Source: an uncultured Ruminococcus sp. (lineage in GTDB: Bacteria > Bacillota > Clostridia > Oscillospirales > Ruminococcaceae). Taken from it: a stretch of DNA of 64,000 nt. Under the pieces are notes generated by a model. It did not search any database, had not been told where the DNA came from, and saw only the letters and a list, made by a program, of their open reading frames with translations. Positions 42,678 to 50,300 of this stretch are shown here, one piece after another (the first letter of the stretch is position 1; the number at the start of each line of letters is the position of its first letter). The stretch is from positions 6,017 to 70,016 of the forward strand of contig CADALT010000002.1 in assembly GCA_902788785.1 (NCBI GenBank), read 5' to 3'. The position numbers were made by a program, and so were the translations under genes.

Positions 42678-43652
42678 ATGTATAACGACGTAAGACTTGA
42701 CAAGGGATTTTACAACATCACAGGCAAGACCTTCACACAGGTGCTCACAGAGCTTGACCCTGATGAGGGCTACAGAGACAGCGAGCTTGCAGGGCTGGAC
42801 GCTTTTGAAAGACAGCTCAAGAGGTTCGATATAAAGGTCAGCGGTGAGAGATGCGACACGGTTGAGAAGTTCTTTGCGACTACGCAGTCGGCGGTGCTTT
42901 TCCCTGAGTACATCAGGAGAATGGTGAAGAAGGGCATAGATAGTGCGTGCATCGCTGACGGCATATTTGCGGCGGTGGGACACATAGACGGTATGGATTT
43001 CAGAAGCTTCTACATCACAGTAAACGGTTCTAACCCTATAGCACAGAATATTGAGCTGCCTACCACCGAGGTAAAGCTGGCAAACAGTTCGGAAGAACTT
43101 AAAAAGTTCGCAGGACAGATAAAGTGTTCTTACGAGGCCATCAGAAAGCAGCGCCTGGACGCATTCGGTGTTATCGTCAGAGAGATGGGCGCAAGGATTG
43201 GCAGAAGCATCAACATACAGATATGCAGCCAGCTTTCAGCAGGCATAACACCTACTACCACAGCAGATACTTCAATAACCTATGCAGATCTGGCAACATT
43301 CTGGGGCAGCATGACCAACAACAATATGGACGTTATGATCTGCCCTCCTGCGCTTATGGCAGAGATACTGGCGCTGCCCGAGATGAAGTACTGTGTCAGC
43401 GATTACATGGTGAGCGGCAGGGTGAAGACCCCTTACGGTGTCACCATCATCAAGTGCTCGCAGGCTGATGACGACACTATCATAGGTCTTGACAGCACTG
43501 CGGCGGCAGAGCTGATACTGGGCACCGACATCATCGTTGACCACAACAAGATCATCAACAAGCAGAGTGAGGATATCACAGCATCTATTCTTGCCAACGT
43601 AAGCAAGCTCACAACTGCGGCGATCAAGGTACTGAAAGTAAGGACAGCCTGA
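42678..43652 (+). CDS. Phage major capsid protein
   Basis: A 324-residue protein, identified as the capsid subunit by position after portal and XkdF-like genes, by length, and by its mixed alpha/beta composition with a long N-terminal region and the middle block QIKCSYEAIRKQRLDAFGVI...ARIGRSINIQIC. The segment DVMICPPALMAEILALPEMK resembles the HK97-fold A domain of XkdG-type capsids. ATG 42678 follows AGAGAGGAA; the frame is open to 42651. Codon use is more even and highly expressed in style than in the flanking phage genes. Confidence 0.8.
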   Translation: MYNDVRLDKGFYNITGKTFTQVLTELDPDEGYRDSELAGLDAFERQLKRFDIKVSGERCDTVEKFFATTQSAVLFPEYIRRMVKKGIDSACIADGIFAAVGHIDGMDFRSFYITVNGSNPIAQNIELPTTEVKLANSSEELKKFAGQIKCSYEAIRKQRLDAFGVIVREMGARIGRSINIQICSQLSAGITPTTTADTSITYADLATFWGSMTNNNMDVMICPPALMAEILALPEMKYCVSDYMVSGRVKTPYGVTIIKCSQADDDTIIGLDSTAAAELILGTDIIVDHNKIINKQSEDITASILANVSKLTTAAIKVLKVRTA

Positions 43653-43708
43653 TCTTATAGTTTAAATCATGTGGGTGGGCGGAGGGGATTTTTTATTTCA
43701 TGATTCCG

Positions 43709-44020
43709 GGCGACCCGGGCTAGGGTACCTATGTAACACAGCTGTGTATAGCTACCGAGCGCCTGATTTATCTATTAAGCGAAAAGATGTGACGAGATGG
43801 CGACCCGGGCTAGGGTAGGCTACCTGCGATGACAGGCTATTGAATGCTACCGAGCGCCTGATTTATCTATTACACGAAAAGATGTGACGAGATGGCGACC
43901 CGGGCTAGGGCGATCCGGGCTAGGGTAGGCTACATTTAATGACAGGCTATTGAATGCTACCGAGCGCCTGATTTATCTATTAAGCGAAAAGATGTGACGA
44001 GATGGCGTCCCGGGCTAGGG
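43709..44020. repeat. Repeat array B: three units of the 95-bp structured repeat
   Basis: CCCGGGCTAG (or a one-base variant) occurs at 43714, 43804, 43899, 43914 and 44009, giving steps of 90, 95, 15 and 95. Each unit has a variable centre, GCTACCGAGCGCC, TGATTTATCTATTA, GATGTGACGAGATGGCG and the next CCCGGGCTAG. GGCG and GGTA before the centre pair with TACC and CGCC after it, and the first centre forms its own stem (ACACAGCTGTGT). The family also forms array A at 22686-22988. The last copy runs directly into the GGGGGG ribosome site of the next phage gene. Confidence 0.93.
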
Positions 44021-44028
44021 GGGATTTT

Positions 44029-44406
44029 ATGTTGGATAAGAATAATGTTAAGGCTTTTATGTTACAGCTGGCAGGGGGAGACCCCGAGCACAGTGACGAG
44101 AGTATGTTCATCATCGACTGGACGATACGTGATCTGGAGGACAGGCTGGATGCGGACAAGGTCGGGACGGAGTACATCAGAGACTGCGAATATGCGGCTG
44201 CCTGCATTGCGCTGTACGAATACATCTGCCGTGAAGCAGGCAGGGAGCAGGTGACTGTAACGGCTCAGGGTAAGGCGGACGAGAACGCCGACTTTACCCA
44301 CCGCATACGCAGTGCAAAGGAGTTGAGGGACAGTGCACTGGAGCGCATTGGCAGGCTCATGAAAGGCGAAGATTTCCTGTTTAAGACGATGGGAGGCGAG
44401 AGCTGA
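44029..44406 (+). CDS. Phage head-tail connector protein (gp6-like)
   Basis: A 125-residue helical protein in the place of HK97 gp6/XkdH-like connectors, with MFIIDWTIRDLEDRLDADKV and a helical end RSAKELRDSALERIGRLMKG. It would form a ring under the portal. ATG at 44029 is preceded by GGGGGG, which is formed at the end of repeat array B; ATG 44002 in frame lies inside the repeat and is unlikely. Assignment is by position and helical content; it is not certain. Confidence 0.7.
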   Translation: MLDKNNVKAFMLQLAGGDPEHSDESMFIIDWTIRDLEDRLDADKVGTEYIRDCEYAAACIALYEYICREAGREQVTVTAQGKADENADFTHRIRSAKELRDSALERIGRLMKGEDFLFKTMGGES

Positions 44407-44846
44407 TGGAAGAATATGAGGTGCAGGACAAGCTGGATACCGCAGGGGTGATAAGCAGTATATCGGGAATGCTGGAGGAAGAGGGTTTCAGAGCGTTTGA
44501 AGAGTTCACGGCGGTGGACACAAGACAGATACGCAGCTGTGCGGCTTTCATCTCGGTGGAGAAGATAAGGCTGGAGGACATGGGCAGACGTTTTGGAGCA
44601 GGTGAGGCGAGGGTCAGTCTGGAGCTGACGGTGCGCATCAGGCTGATGGGCAGGATCTGCGGCTACGGGGACTACAGGGAGTTCAGCGACAGGTGTCAGG
44701 GATTTTGTGCGGCAGTGGTCGGCTGGGGGAGTAACAAGCGCATAGCTGCGGAGCTTGGCAAGACTACACGCTGCGAACAGCAGAAACGTCTTGAACGAGA
44801 GGTCGTGCTGAACATCGGGCTGTGCATGAAGGAGGCGGTGGAATGA
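44406..44846 (+). CDS. Phage tail-completion-like protein, 146 residues
   Basis: An acidic, Cys-containing 146-residue protein. Its ATG shares a base with the previous stop (TGATG). The sequence EEEGFRAFEEFTAVDTRQIRS and RVSLELTVRIRLMGRICGYG gives the helix-then-beta plan of small tail completion or terminator proteins (XkdJ-like). No strong family motif is seen. Position between connector and tube-like gene supports the call. Confidence 0.6.
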   Translation: MEEYEVQDKLDTAGVISSISGMLEEEGFRAFEEFTAVDTRQIRSCAAFISVEKIRLEDMGRRFGAGEARVSLELTVRIRLMGRICGYGDYREFSDRCQGFCAAVVGWGSNKRIAAELGKTTRCEQQKRLEREVVLNIGLCMKEAVE

Positions 44847-45217
44847 GATTCATCATCTGCTCACAGAACAGGCATACGCTGGTCTGCGGACAGCTGACGC
44901 TGTACCCCGAAAGCGTCAGCTTAGTGCGAAGGGACACTTTCCATGAACTGGAAGAGGTCGGCGGAGGAACTTCGCTGTTTACAAACGGTCCTATCGGGCT
45001 GGATATAGTGGTGACAGGGCAGTTCTCGCCTGACGAGAAGGCGGCGCTGGATAATTTCATACTCTTCCATGCAACGAACGATGACGACATCATCATAGAC
45101 GGGAAGAACTATGGCAAACTGGTACTGCGTGAGGCGAGTTTATCCGAACAGCAGGGCGATGTGACGGGCAAGTACCGTTTCAGGCTGGGCGGATACGAGC
45201 TGAATTATCTGGTATAA
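44843..45217 (+). CDS. Tail-tube-like or baseplate-like protein, 124 residues
   Basis: A 124-residue beta-rich protein. ATG 44843 overlaps the previous stop (ATGA). GGGTSLFTNGPIGLDIVVTG and DDDIIIDGKNYGKLVLREAS resemble the short beta units of tail tube-fold proteins. It is not recognised with certainty. It is followed after 12 bases by the hub-like gene, with no tape-measure gene between them, which is unusual. Confidence 0.55.
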   Translation: MRFIICSQNRHTLVCGQLTLYPESVSLVRRDTFHELEEVGGGTSLFTNGPIGLDIVVTGQFSPDEKAALDNFILFHATNDDDIIIDGKNYGKLVLREASLSEQQGDVTGKYRFRLGGYELNYLV

Positions 45218-45229
45218 AGGGGGGAGGAT

Positions 45230-46171
45230 ATGAGTTTTGTACTTATACTTGATGTGGCATACGAGGAGGAGATAGTCAGGTACCGTTTCGAGAGCAGCCT
45301 GGGTTTTGTTTTCGAGAAGGCGCTGTACTTACCGTATACGCAGTTCAGCGGAACTTTCATCGGTCAGGTGGAAGCGCCCTTTGAGGCGGCGCAGGTACAG
45401 TGCGTTACAGCGGAATACAGGAGCAGAATAGTGCATTACGGTATGCCTGACAAGATAGTGGTAAAGCAGGAAAAGAGCCATTATAAGGTCACTGTGACAT
45501 CACGCAGCTACACTATGCTGCTGGCGCAGAACGAGCCCTATCCACGGATAAACACGAATGTGACATTGCAGAGCCTGTGTCAGCGAAATCTTGTCTGCGA
45601 CAGGATAAGCTACGAGGACCCGACACCGCAGGTGGGGAACATATATGTCAGGGAACATTCGACGGTATGGGACGCTGCGGTGGCTTACTGCATAAAGGCA
45701 AGCGGAAGATACCCATACATCAGCGGCTGCAACACGGTGATGATGACGGTGGGAGACAGGCGCAATGTGGATATTTCGGGGAAGGTGCTGCTGGAAAGGG
45801 GCAGCGAGGCACAGTCGGGCAGGATACTCTCGGACGTGTACATGAAGGAACTTGATGACGACTATCCCTTTGAAGCGCACGATACCTCGGCGGCATCTAT
45901 GGGGATTGTCAGGACGAGGTATTATCCGCTGGATATGCAGTGGCTGTACGACCCGCAGGTGGGCTTACAGCACAAGCTGGATATAAGCAACCGTGCGGCA
46001 AAGGTGAAAAGCTGCTCGTATTTAGGATACCTGGGAGAGGATCTTATGGATACTGTTACGGGAGGAGGCATGAGCGGCAAAAGGATAAACAGCATAAGAG
46101 TAAAGGGAAGCTCGGAGGGCGTTATAACGACGCTCAAGGCTTACGATGACAGATACGGACAAAGGAGCTGA
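45230..46171 (+). CDS. Phage tail hub-like protein (XkdQ/gp44-like)
   Basis: A 313-residue protein with the plan of late-control/hub proteins: a beta-rich N-terminal tube-like part, then TVTSRSYTMLLAQNEPYPRIN, NVTLQSLCQRNLVCDRI, and a lower domain with WLYDPQVGLQHKLDISN. Such proteins form a trimer at the tail tip and carry the spike. Start has GGGGGGAGGA. The XkdQ/gp44 comparison rests on these motifs and position. It directly follows the tube-like gene. Confidence 0.65.
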   Translation: MSFVLILDVAYEEEIVRYRFESSLGFVFEKALYLPYTQFSGTFIGQVEAPFEAAQVQCVTAEYRSRIVHYGMPDKIVVKQEKSHYKVTVTSRSYTMLLAQNEPYPRINTNVTLQSLCQRNLVCDRISYEDPTPQVGNIYVREHSTVWDAAVAYCIKASGRYPYISGCNTVMMTVGDRRNVDISGKVLLERGSEAQSGRILSDVYMKELDDDYPFEAHDTSAASMGIVRTRYYPLDMQWLYDPQVGLQHKLDISNRAAKVKSCSYLGYLGEDLMDTVTGGGMSGKRINSIRVKGSSEGVITTLKAYDDRYGQRS

Positions 46172-46178
46172 GGAAAGT

Positions 46179-46502
46179 ATGATAGTTATTGCAGGCGATC
46201 ATGTATCGCTGCCGGCAGGAAATCTGCTGGGGAACAAGGGCGATGATATGATATACGATCATAAGATCATACACCCGAAGATCGAGGGTGCGAGGTTTTT
46301 CTTCGGGCTGCAGAGGACGAATGAACTGGTGATCTTCGAGATAGAGGAGGACGGAACTTTTCATACGCCTGCGGTGATGATGGCTGAGTCAGGCGAATTC
46401 ACGGCGCAGGTATGGGCGGAAAAGAGTATATCGGACAGGGTGACAAGGTACTGGACCTCGGAGAAATTCACGGTAAGGGTCGGTACGGTACTGCACCGGT
46501 AG
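46179..46502 (+). CDS. Small baseplate/fibre-like phage protein, 107 residues
   Basis: A 107-residue beta-rich protein. ATG 46179 follows GAGGAAAG; the frame extends upstream into the hub gene but the ribosome site decides. The fold-like blocks GARFFFGLQRTNELVIFEIEE and SGEFTAQVWAEKSISDRVTR resemble the beta-sandwich domain of BppU-type baseplate proteins. It may contact the host surface or cap the tail. Not recognised firmly. Confidence 0.55.
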   Translation: MIVIAGDHVSLPAGNLLGNKGDDMIYDHKIIHPKIEGARFFFGLQRTNELVIFEIEEDGTFHTPAVMMAESGEFTAQVWAEKSISDRVTRYWTSEKFTVRVGTVLHR

Positions 46503-46530
46503 AACAATGATGACCTTCTTTGAATAGAAT

Positions 46531-46560
46531 AGTGCAAGCCCGGCTGTATGCGGTCGGGCT
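46531..46560 (+). terminator. Hairpin before the lysin gene
   Basis: CAAGCCCG and CGGGCTTG form an 8-base-pair stem with a 10-base loop followed by TTTT. It could end most structural transcripts and lower lysin expression. Confidence 0.65.
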
Positions 46561-46585
46561 TGTTTTGGCAAAGGAGGAAAAAGCT

Positions 46586-47467
46586 ATGGCAGTCAAGGGT
46601 ATAGATGTATCAAAATGGCAGGGAGAAGTTGACTTTCGCAAGGTAAAGGCGGACGGGTACGACTTTGTCATAATAAGTGCGGGGTACGGTATGTACAGCT
46701 GGCAGAAGGACAGTTATTTCGAGACAAACTACAAAAACGCAAAGGCGGCAGGTCTGGGAGTGGGGGCATACTGGTACTCCTATGCGGTGAACAGACAGCA
46801 GGCAAGGGAAGAGGCGAGGGTCTTCCTGGAGGCGGTGGAGGGTAAGGTATTTGACTATCCGCTGTGTTTCGATATTGAGGACAGTTCGCAGGCAGGGCTT
46901 TCACGGGAGGTCATCGGGGAGATGATAGAGGAGTTCTGCACCTATCTGGAGGACAGGGGGTATTATGCGGCGCTGTACAGCTATGCATATTTTTTACAGA
47001 ACAGGGTGCCCGAGTGGTGCAGGCAGAGGTATGATGTGTGGGTGGCGGCATTCGATGTGGATAAGCCGCCTTACAGCGGAAACTACGGTATGTGGCAGTA
47101 CACTTCGTCGGGACGGGTATACGGGGTGAACGGCAGGTGCGACTGCGACTATGCCTACAATGATTATCCTGCGATAATGGCTGAATACGGGTTGAACGGC
47201 TATGGAGAGGTGAGCAAGCCCGTGCTTGACAGTGAGGGCTACCGTATCGGTGATGAGGGCATCGGGGTATATGGGATGAAAAGGCTGATAATGCTGGGGT
47301 ACAGGCTGGGCATGGTGAGTGCGGAGCTTGGAGATCACGGATATTTCGGGGAAGGCACTGATACCGATGTGAACGAACTGCTGGAAAGCTGGGGATATAG
47401 ACCTGACGGCACAGCAGGGGAGAACTTCATGAGAAGGCTCTGGCAGGAGCTGGAAAAGAAAATATGA
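46586..47467 (+). CDS. GH25 lysozyme (endolysin)
   Basis: A 293-residue muramidase. The GH25 barrel spans about 1-190: GIDVSKWQGEVDFRKVK with the first acidic residue, DFVIISAGYGMYSW, CFDIEDSSQ (catalytic Asp/Glu) and the WQYTSSGRV end. Residues about 215-290 form a C-terminal domain with GDEGIGVYGMKRLIMLGYRLG that resembles a peptidoglycan-binding domain. No signal peptide is present and no holin gene is seen nearby. ATG 46586 follows AAAGGAGG. It ends the cassette. Confidence 0.93.
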   Translation: MAVKGIDVSKWQGEVDFRKVKADGYDFVIISAGYGMYSWQKDSYFETNYKNAKAAGLGVGAYWYSYAVNRQQAREEARVFLEAVEGKVFDYPLCFDIEDSSQAGLSREVIGEMIEEFCTYLEDRGYYAALYSYAYFLQNRVPEWCRQRYDVWVAAFDVDKPPYSGNYGMWQYTSSGRVYGVNGRCDCDYAYNDYPAIMAEYGLNGYGEVSKPVLDSEGYRIGDEGIGVYGMKRLIMLGYRLGMVSAELGDHGYFGEGTDTDVNELLESWGYRPDGTAGENFMRRLWQELEKKI

Positions 47468-47471
47468 CCGC

Positions 47472-47508
47472 AAAAAGCCGTCCGTTCACATGAAGTGAGC
47501 GGACGGCT
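47472..47508. terminator. Terminator between lysin and WG-repeat lipoprotein genes
   Basis: AGCCGTCCG and CGGACGGCT form a stem with inner TCAC/GTGA pairing. The minus-strand side has TTTTTG, so it best ends the lipoprotein transcript. Confidence 0.85.
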
Positions 47509-47530
47509 GTATCATACGTATATTTGCTTT

Positions 47531-48913
47531 TTACTGTATAGGTGCTGTCGGGTCGGCAGGCACGGGGGTTACGGGTTCGGTATATACGGGCTCTGTATAA
47601 GCAGGCTCGGTATAAACGGGTTCGGTATATGAAGGCTCGGTATAAGCGCCTGTATCCGTACTCAGTCCCGTATCTGTATTGAGGTCTGACCAGAATGTGC
47701 CGTTGGGATCGGCAGTGGTGGTGGTGATGGGGTTGCCGTTGACATCTGTAGCTACGGTGTATGCAGCCGAATCATCGGTCTGGCTGCTGTCATCAGTCCA
47801 GTAGGTCATGTATGTAGTGGTGGAGGAAGCCTGGGACGAAGAATCATCCTTGCGCCTTTCTTCCTCAACTATCTCGCCCATCTGGATAACGCCCCAGAAC
47901 TCATTCTGCTTTACCCAAGCCCTGCCGTTATTGATGGGACGAGCCTGTGCAAATTCGCCTGCACGGACTACCTGTTCGCCCGAATAATCATAGAAGCTGT
48001 AATAGCCGTCCTTATAAACGGGGATATAGTCATCACAGAAAAGGTAGGGGTGGATAAGGAGCTGGTCATCTGTCACCATGCCGTTATATGCATTGGGGTC
48101 GCCGTCGGCAATGAAGTCGATTATCATATTGCCTTCGTCATCGAAGTAGCCCCATTTGCCGGAAGCGTTGCGGAAAGCTATGGCAGTGCTGCCTGCGCCC
48201 TTGTAAGCAGGGGCATAGTAAGCATCATACTGGGCATCGACGATGAGCTCGCCTTCCTTAGCCATGCCGCAGAGAGCATCATCGGGTACGCTTACGGTGA
48301 AGGCTGTGCCGTTATCTTCAAGGGTGATGTTCGCCTGAGTTACTGCAACGGCTTTTTTGCCCTTGTACTCAGCGACCTCGGCAGCGCCTCGGACACCCTC
48401 GAATATTTTGCCCGACTGGATATCCACATAATAGACATGGGAAGTATCCTCGGTATGTTTTGGGGTATCGGAGAGCAGTTTATCCTCGTCAACGGTGCAA
48501 TACTCGTATTCCTTCTTGCGGTCGTCGATGACATTGAGAAGGACTATCTCACCGCAGCTGCACACATAGTAGTCGTCCCACTCGGGCTTGACTATTATAT
48601 TGCCTGCGTAATCTATGAGCCCGTACTTTCCGCTCTGCCTGATGACGGAGTAGTTGATGAACGCACGGTTCTCGATATGGTCGGGGTCTATCCTGCTGGC
48701 ATCGAAGGATATGATATTATCAGCCTGTATGGATGGCTTAATGAGCCAGGTGTAAGCCTGTTCACTGCGCTGTTCTTCCTCGGGGGTATAGCTGTAGGAA
48801 TCAGACATCTCATGTCTTTTGCCGCCGTTATTATTCATGCCCGGCGCAGTACAGCCCGAGAGCATCACAGCTGCTGTAACGAAAGCTGCTGTGCTGCGTA
48901 GAAATCTATTCAT
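47531..48913 (-). CDS. WG-repeat lipoprotein with Tyr-Thr-Glu-Pro tail
   Basis: A 460-residue lipoprotein with the lipobox MLSGC near residue 20. The body has WG repeats (SGKYGLIDYAGNIIVKPEWD, NASGKWGYFDDEGNMII, FYDYSGEQVV). After about residue 350 comes a Ser/Thr/Asp-rich stalk and a tail of YTEPxYTEP repeats, probably spanning the wall. WG repeats occur in Firmicute surface proteins of mostly unknown function. It is exported and membrane-anchored. It is not related to the phage cassette by sequence. Confidence 0.9.
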   Translation of the reverse strand: MNRFLRSTAAFVTAAVMLSGCTAPGMNNNGGKRHEMSDSYSYTPEEEQRSEQAYTWLIKPSIQADNIISFDASRIDPDHIENRAFINYSVIRQSGKYGLIDYAGNIIVKPEWDDYYVCSCGEIVLLNVIDDRKKEYEYCTVDEDKLLSDTPKHTEDTSHVYYVDIQSGKIFEGVRGAAEVAEYKGKKAVAVTQANITLEDNGTAFTVSVPDDALCGMAKEGELIVDAQYDAYYAPAYKGAGSTAIAFRNASGKWGYFDDEGNMIIDFIADGDPNAYNGMVTDDQLLIHPYLFCDDYIPVYKDGYYSFYDYSGEQVVRAGEFAQARPINNGRAWVKQNEFWGVIQMGEIVEEERRKDDSSSQASSTTTYMTYWTDDSSQTDDSAAYTVATDVNGNPITTTTADPNGTFWSDLNTDTGLSTDTGAYTEPSYTEPVYTEPAYTEPVYTEPVTPVPADPTAPIQ

Positions 48914-49061
48914 TTTATCTCCTCCTGAATGGGTATCTGTTTACGCTGTATGGTCTGTATGATAATATTATATACAAACATACATAATATATTATATACC
49001 ATTGCAGAGGTGATGTCAATATCTTTTGGCAAGTTTTTGCAGGTCGGGCGCAGCGGATAAC

Positions 49062-49093
49062 AAAAAGACCGAGCGGATCGTGAACGCTCGGTC
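49062..49093 (-). terminator. Intrinsic terminator of the XRE repressor gene
   Basis: GACCGAGCG and CGCTCGGTC form a 9-base-pair stem, followed on the minus strand by TTTTTG. Confidence 0.88.
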
Positions 49094-49103
49094 GTGAATG
49101 AAA

Positions 49104-49652
49104 TTACATTTTTCTTCGTATCTCGCAGACTCTGCCTATGATGCGAAGCCCCAGCTCGGCAGCTTCTTTCCTGGGCTCGGAGAATTCACGGAAATACACC
49201 CTGTCTGCCATACCTTCCTTGACCACGGCATAAAGTCCCGTGGAACCTATCTCATCAACGCTTACCAGCAGATAATCACCGAACATAACGAACGGACGGT
49301 TCTTATCATCACGGCAGATATAGAAACGGTACGTACCAGCCTCAGCCCCTGTATACTCCTCGCCCCAGGGATTTTGCGGATCATCGGCACTGTACACGGG
49401 GACTTTGATAAGTCCGCTCAGCTGCACCGCAGCATTATCGCCGTTTGTGGGATTTTCATACCCCAAAAGTGCGCCCTTGGTGGTGCCCAGTGCTTGTGCA
49501 AGCATAGTCAGCTTATCCTCCCTGGGCTTGAACTTGCCCGAAAGATACTGGCTAATAAATGATTTTGAGATACCCGTGCGCTTACTAAGTTCAGCCTGGG
49601 TTATGGAACGTTCAGCCATAGCTGCACGCAGATTTTCAGCAAATGAACTCAT
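49104..49652 (-). CDS. XRE-family repressor with degenerate S24-like domain
   Basis: A 182-residue regulator. The helix-turn-helix is SITQAELSKRTGISKSFISQ near residues 16-36. The C-terminal part (about 90-180) has the S24/LexA-like beta fold (GDYLLVSVDEIGSTGLYAVV) but lacks the usual DSMxP serine motif at RPFVMFGDYLL, so self-cleavage is doubtful. It resembles CI-like phage repressors and lies 1.6 kb from the phage cassette. A near-palindrome CTGAATGTTCAG lies after its own promoter, which suggests autoregulation. Confidence 0.88.
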   Translation of the reverse strand: MSSFAENLRAAMAERSITQAELSKRTGISKSFISQYLSGKFKPREDKLTMLAQALGTTKGALLGYENPTNGDNAAVQLSGLIKVPVYSADDPQNPWGEEYTGAEAGTYRFYICRDDKNRPFVMFGDYLLVSVDEIGSTGLYAVVKEGMADRVYFREFSEPRKEAAELGLRIIGRVCEIRRKM

Positions 49653-49673
49653 ATTTCTGTACCCCCTTAAAAA

Positions 49674-49685
49674 CTGAATGTTCAG
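49674..49685. promoter_or_regulatory. Candidate autoregulatory operator
   Basis: CTGAATGTTCAG has arms CTGAA/TTCAG with a 2-base centre. It lies just downstream of the predicted start of transcription of the XRE gene. Confidence 0.5.
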
Positions 49686-49698
49686 AAATTCTTATCAT

Positions 49699-49727
49699 AT
49701 TATACCACATTTTGCCGAAAAAATCAA
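49699..49727 (-). promoter_or_regulatory. Promoter of the XRE repressor
   Basis: On the minus strand TTGATT (49727-49722), 17 bases, TATAAT (49704-49699). Confidence 0.75.
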
Positions 49728-49827
49728 GGGATTTTACCGCCTACGGAAGTATTCCGCAATAATTGTAGTTAAGATGATGCTGATGATGAAAATTTTTGTA
49801 CATTGTTACAGAAATATTAAAAATATA

Positions 49828-49856
49828 TTGATATTCATGAAGAAAAGGGGTATAAT
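49828..49856 (+). promoter_or_regulatory. Promoter of the HPt gene
   Basis: TTGATA (49828-49833), 17 bases, TATAAT (49851-49856). Confidence 0.8.
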
Positions 49857-49883
49857 ATTTTTATAAAAGAGGAGGTGGCAGAC

Positions 49884-50243
49884 GTGAAGAGCGAAGACAT
49901 AAAAAGGCTGGAGGACTGCGGTCTTGACTACAATGAGGGACTGGAGAGGTTCCTGGGCGAGGCTGAACTTTTTGACGGGCTGCTCATAAACTTTCTGACG
50001 GATAACGAGTTTGACGAGGCGAAGCACTGTGTGGACAAGGGTGACTTAAAAGGTGCCGAAAAAGCGGTACACGCCATGAAATCCACGACGGGGACACTTT
50101 CGATGAACGGGCTGTACAAGCTGTGCTGCGAAGCGATGGATGCCATACGTGAGGGCGATGCAGAGCGCACGAAGCTGATTTTTGGCAAGGCATATGAGGA
50201 ATATAAGCGGATAGCGGAGTGTCTGCGGGAGATAAGATCATAA
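49884..50243 (+). CDS. Stand-alone HPt (histidine phosphotransfer) protein
   Basis: A 119-residue all-helical protein. The phosphorylated His lies in KAVHAMKSTTGTLSMNGL near residue 55. It relays phosphate between hybrid kinases and response regulators in a phosphorelay. GTG at 49884 is the best start, with AGGAGG 9 bases upstream. No kinase or regulator partner is present nearby, so it is an orphan. Confidence 0.88.
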   Translation: MKSEDIKRLEDCGLDYNEGLERFLGEAELFDGLLINFLTDNEFDEAKHCVDKGDLKGAEKAVHAMKSTTGTLSMNGLYKLCCEAMDAIREGDAERTKLIFGKAYEEYKRIAECLREIRS

Positions 50244-50247
50244 AAAT

Positions 50248-50284
50248 AACGGCGGAGAGCTTTGTGTGAGCTTTCCGCCGTTTC
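50248..50284. terminator. Terminator between the HPt gene and coaX
   Basis: AACGGCGGA pairs with TCCGCCGTT with inner AGCT/AGCT; convergent genes use it. Confidence 0.85.
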
Positions 50285-50300
50285 TTCCTTTAGACAAAGT

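Noticed and set aside
43709-44020. Twister, hammerhead or integron attC reading of the repeats
   Set aside because: CCCGGGCTAG and GTAACGAGTTGGC recall parts of these elements, but the conserved core nucleotides and order do not match on either strand, and the AAC/GTT boxes are not kept in array B.
47531-48913. WG-repeat lipoprotein as a phage cargo gene
   Set aside because: It lies convergent to the lysin beyond a terminator, has a lipobox and wall-type repeats and no phage-like feature.
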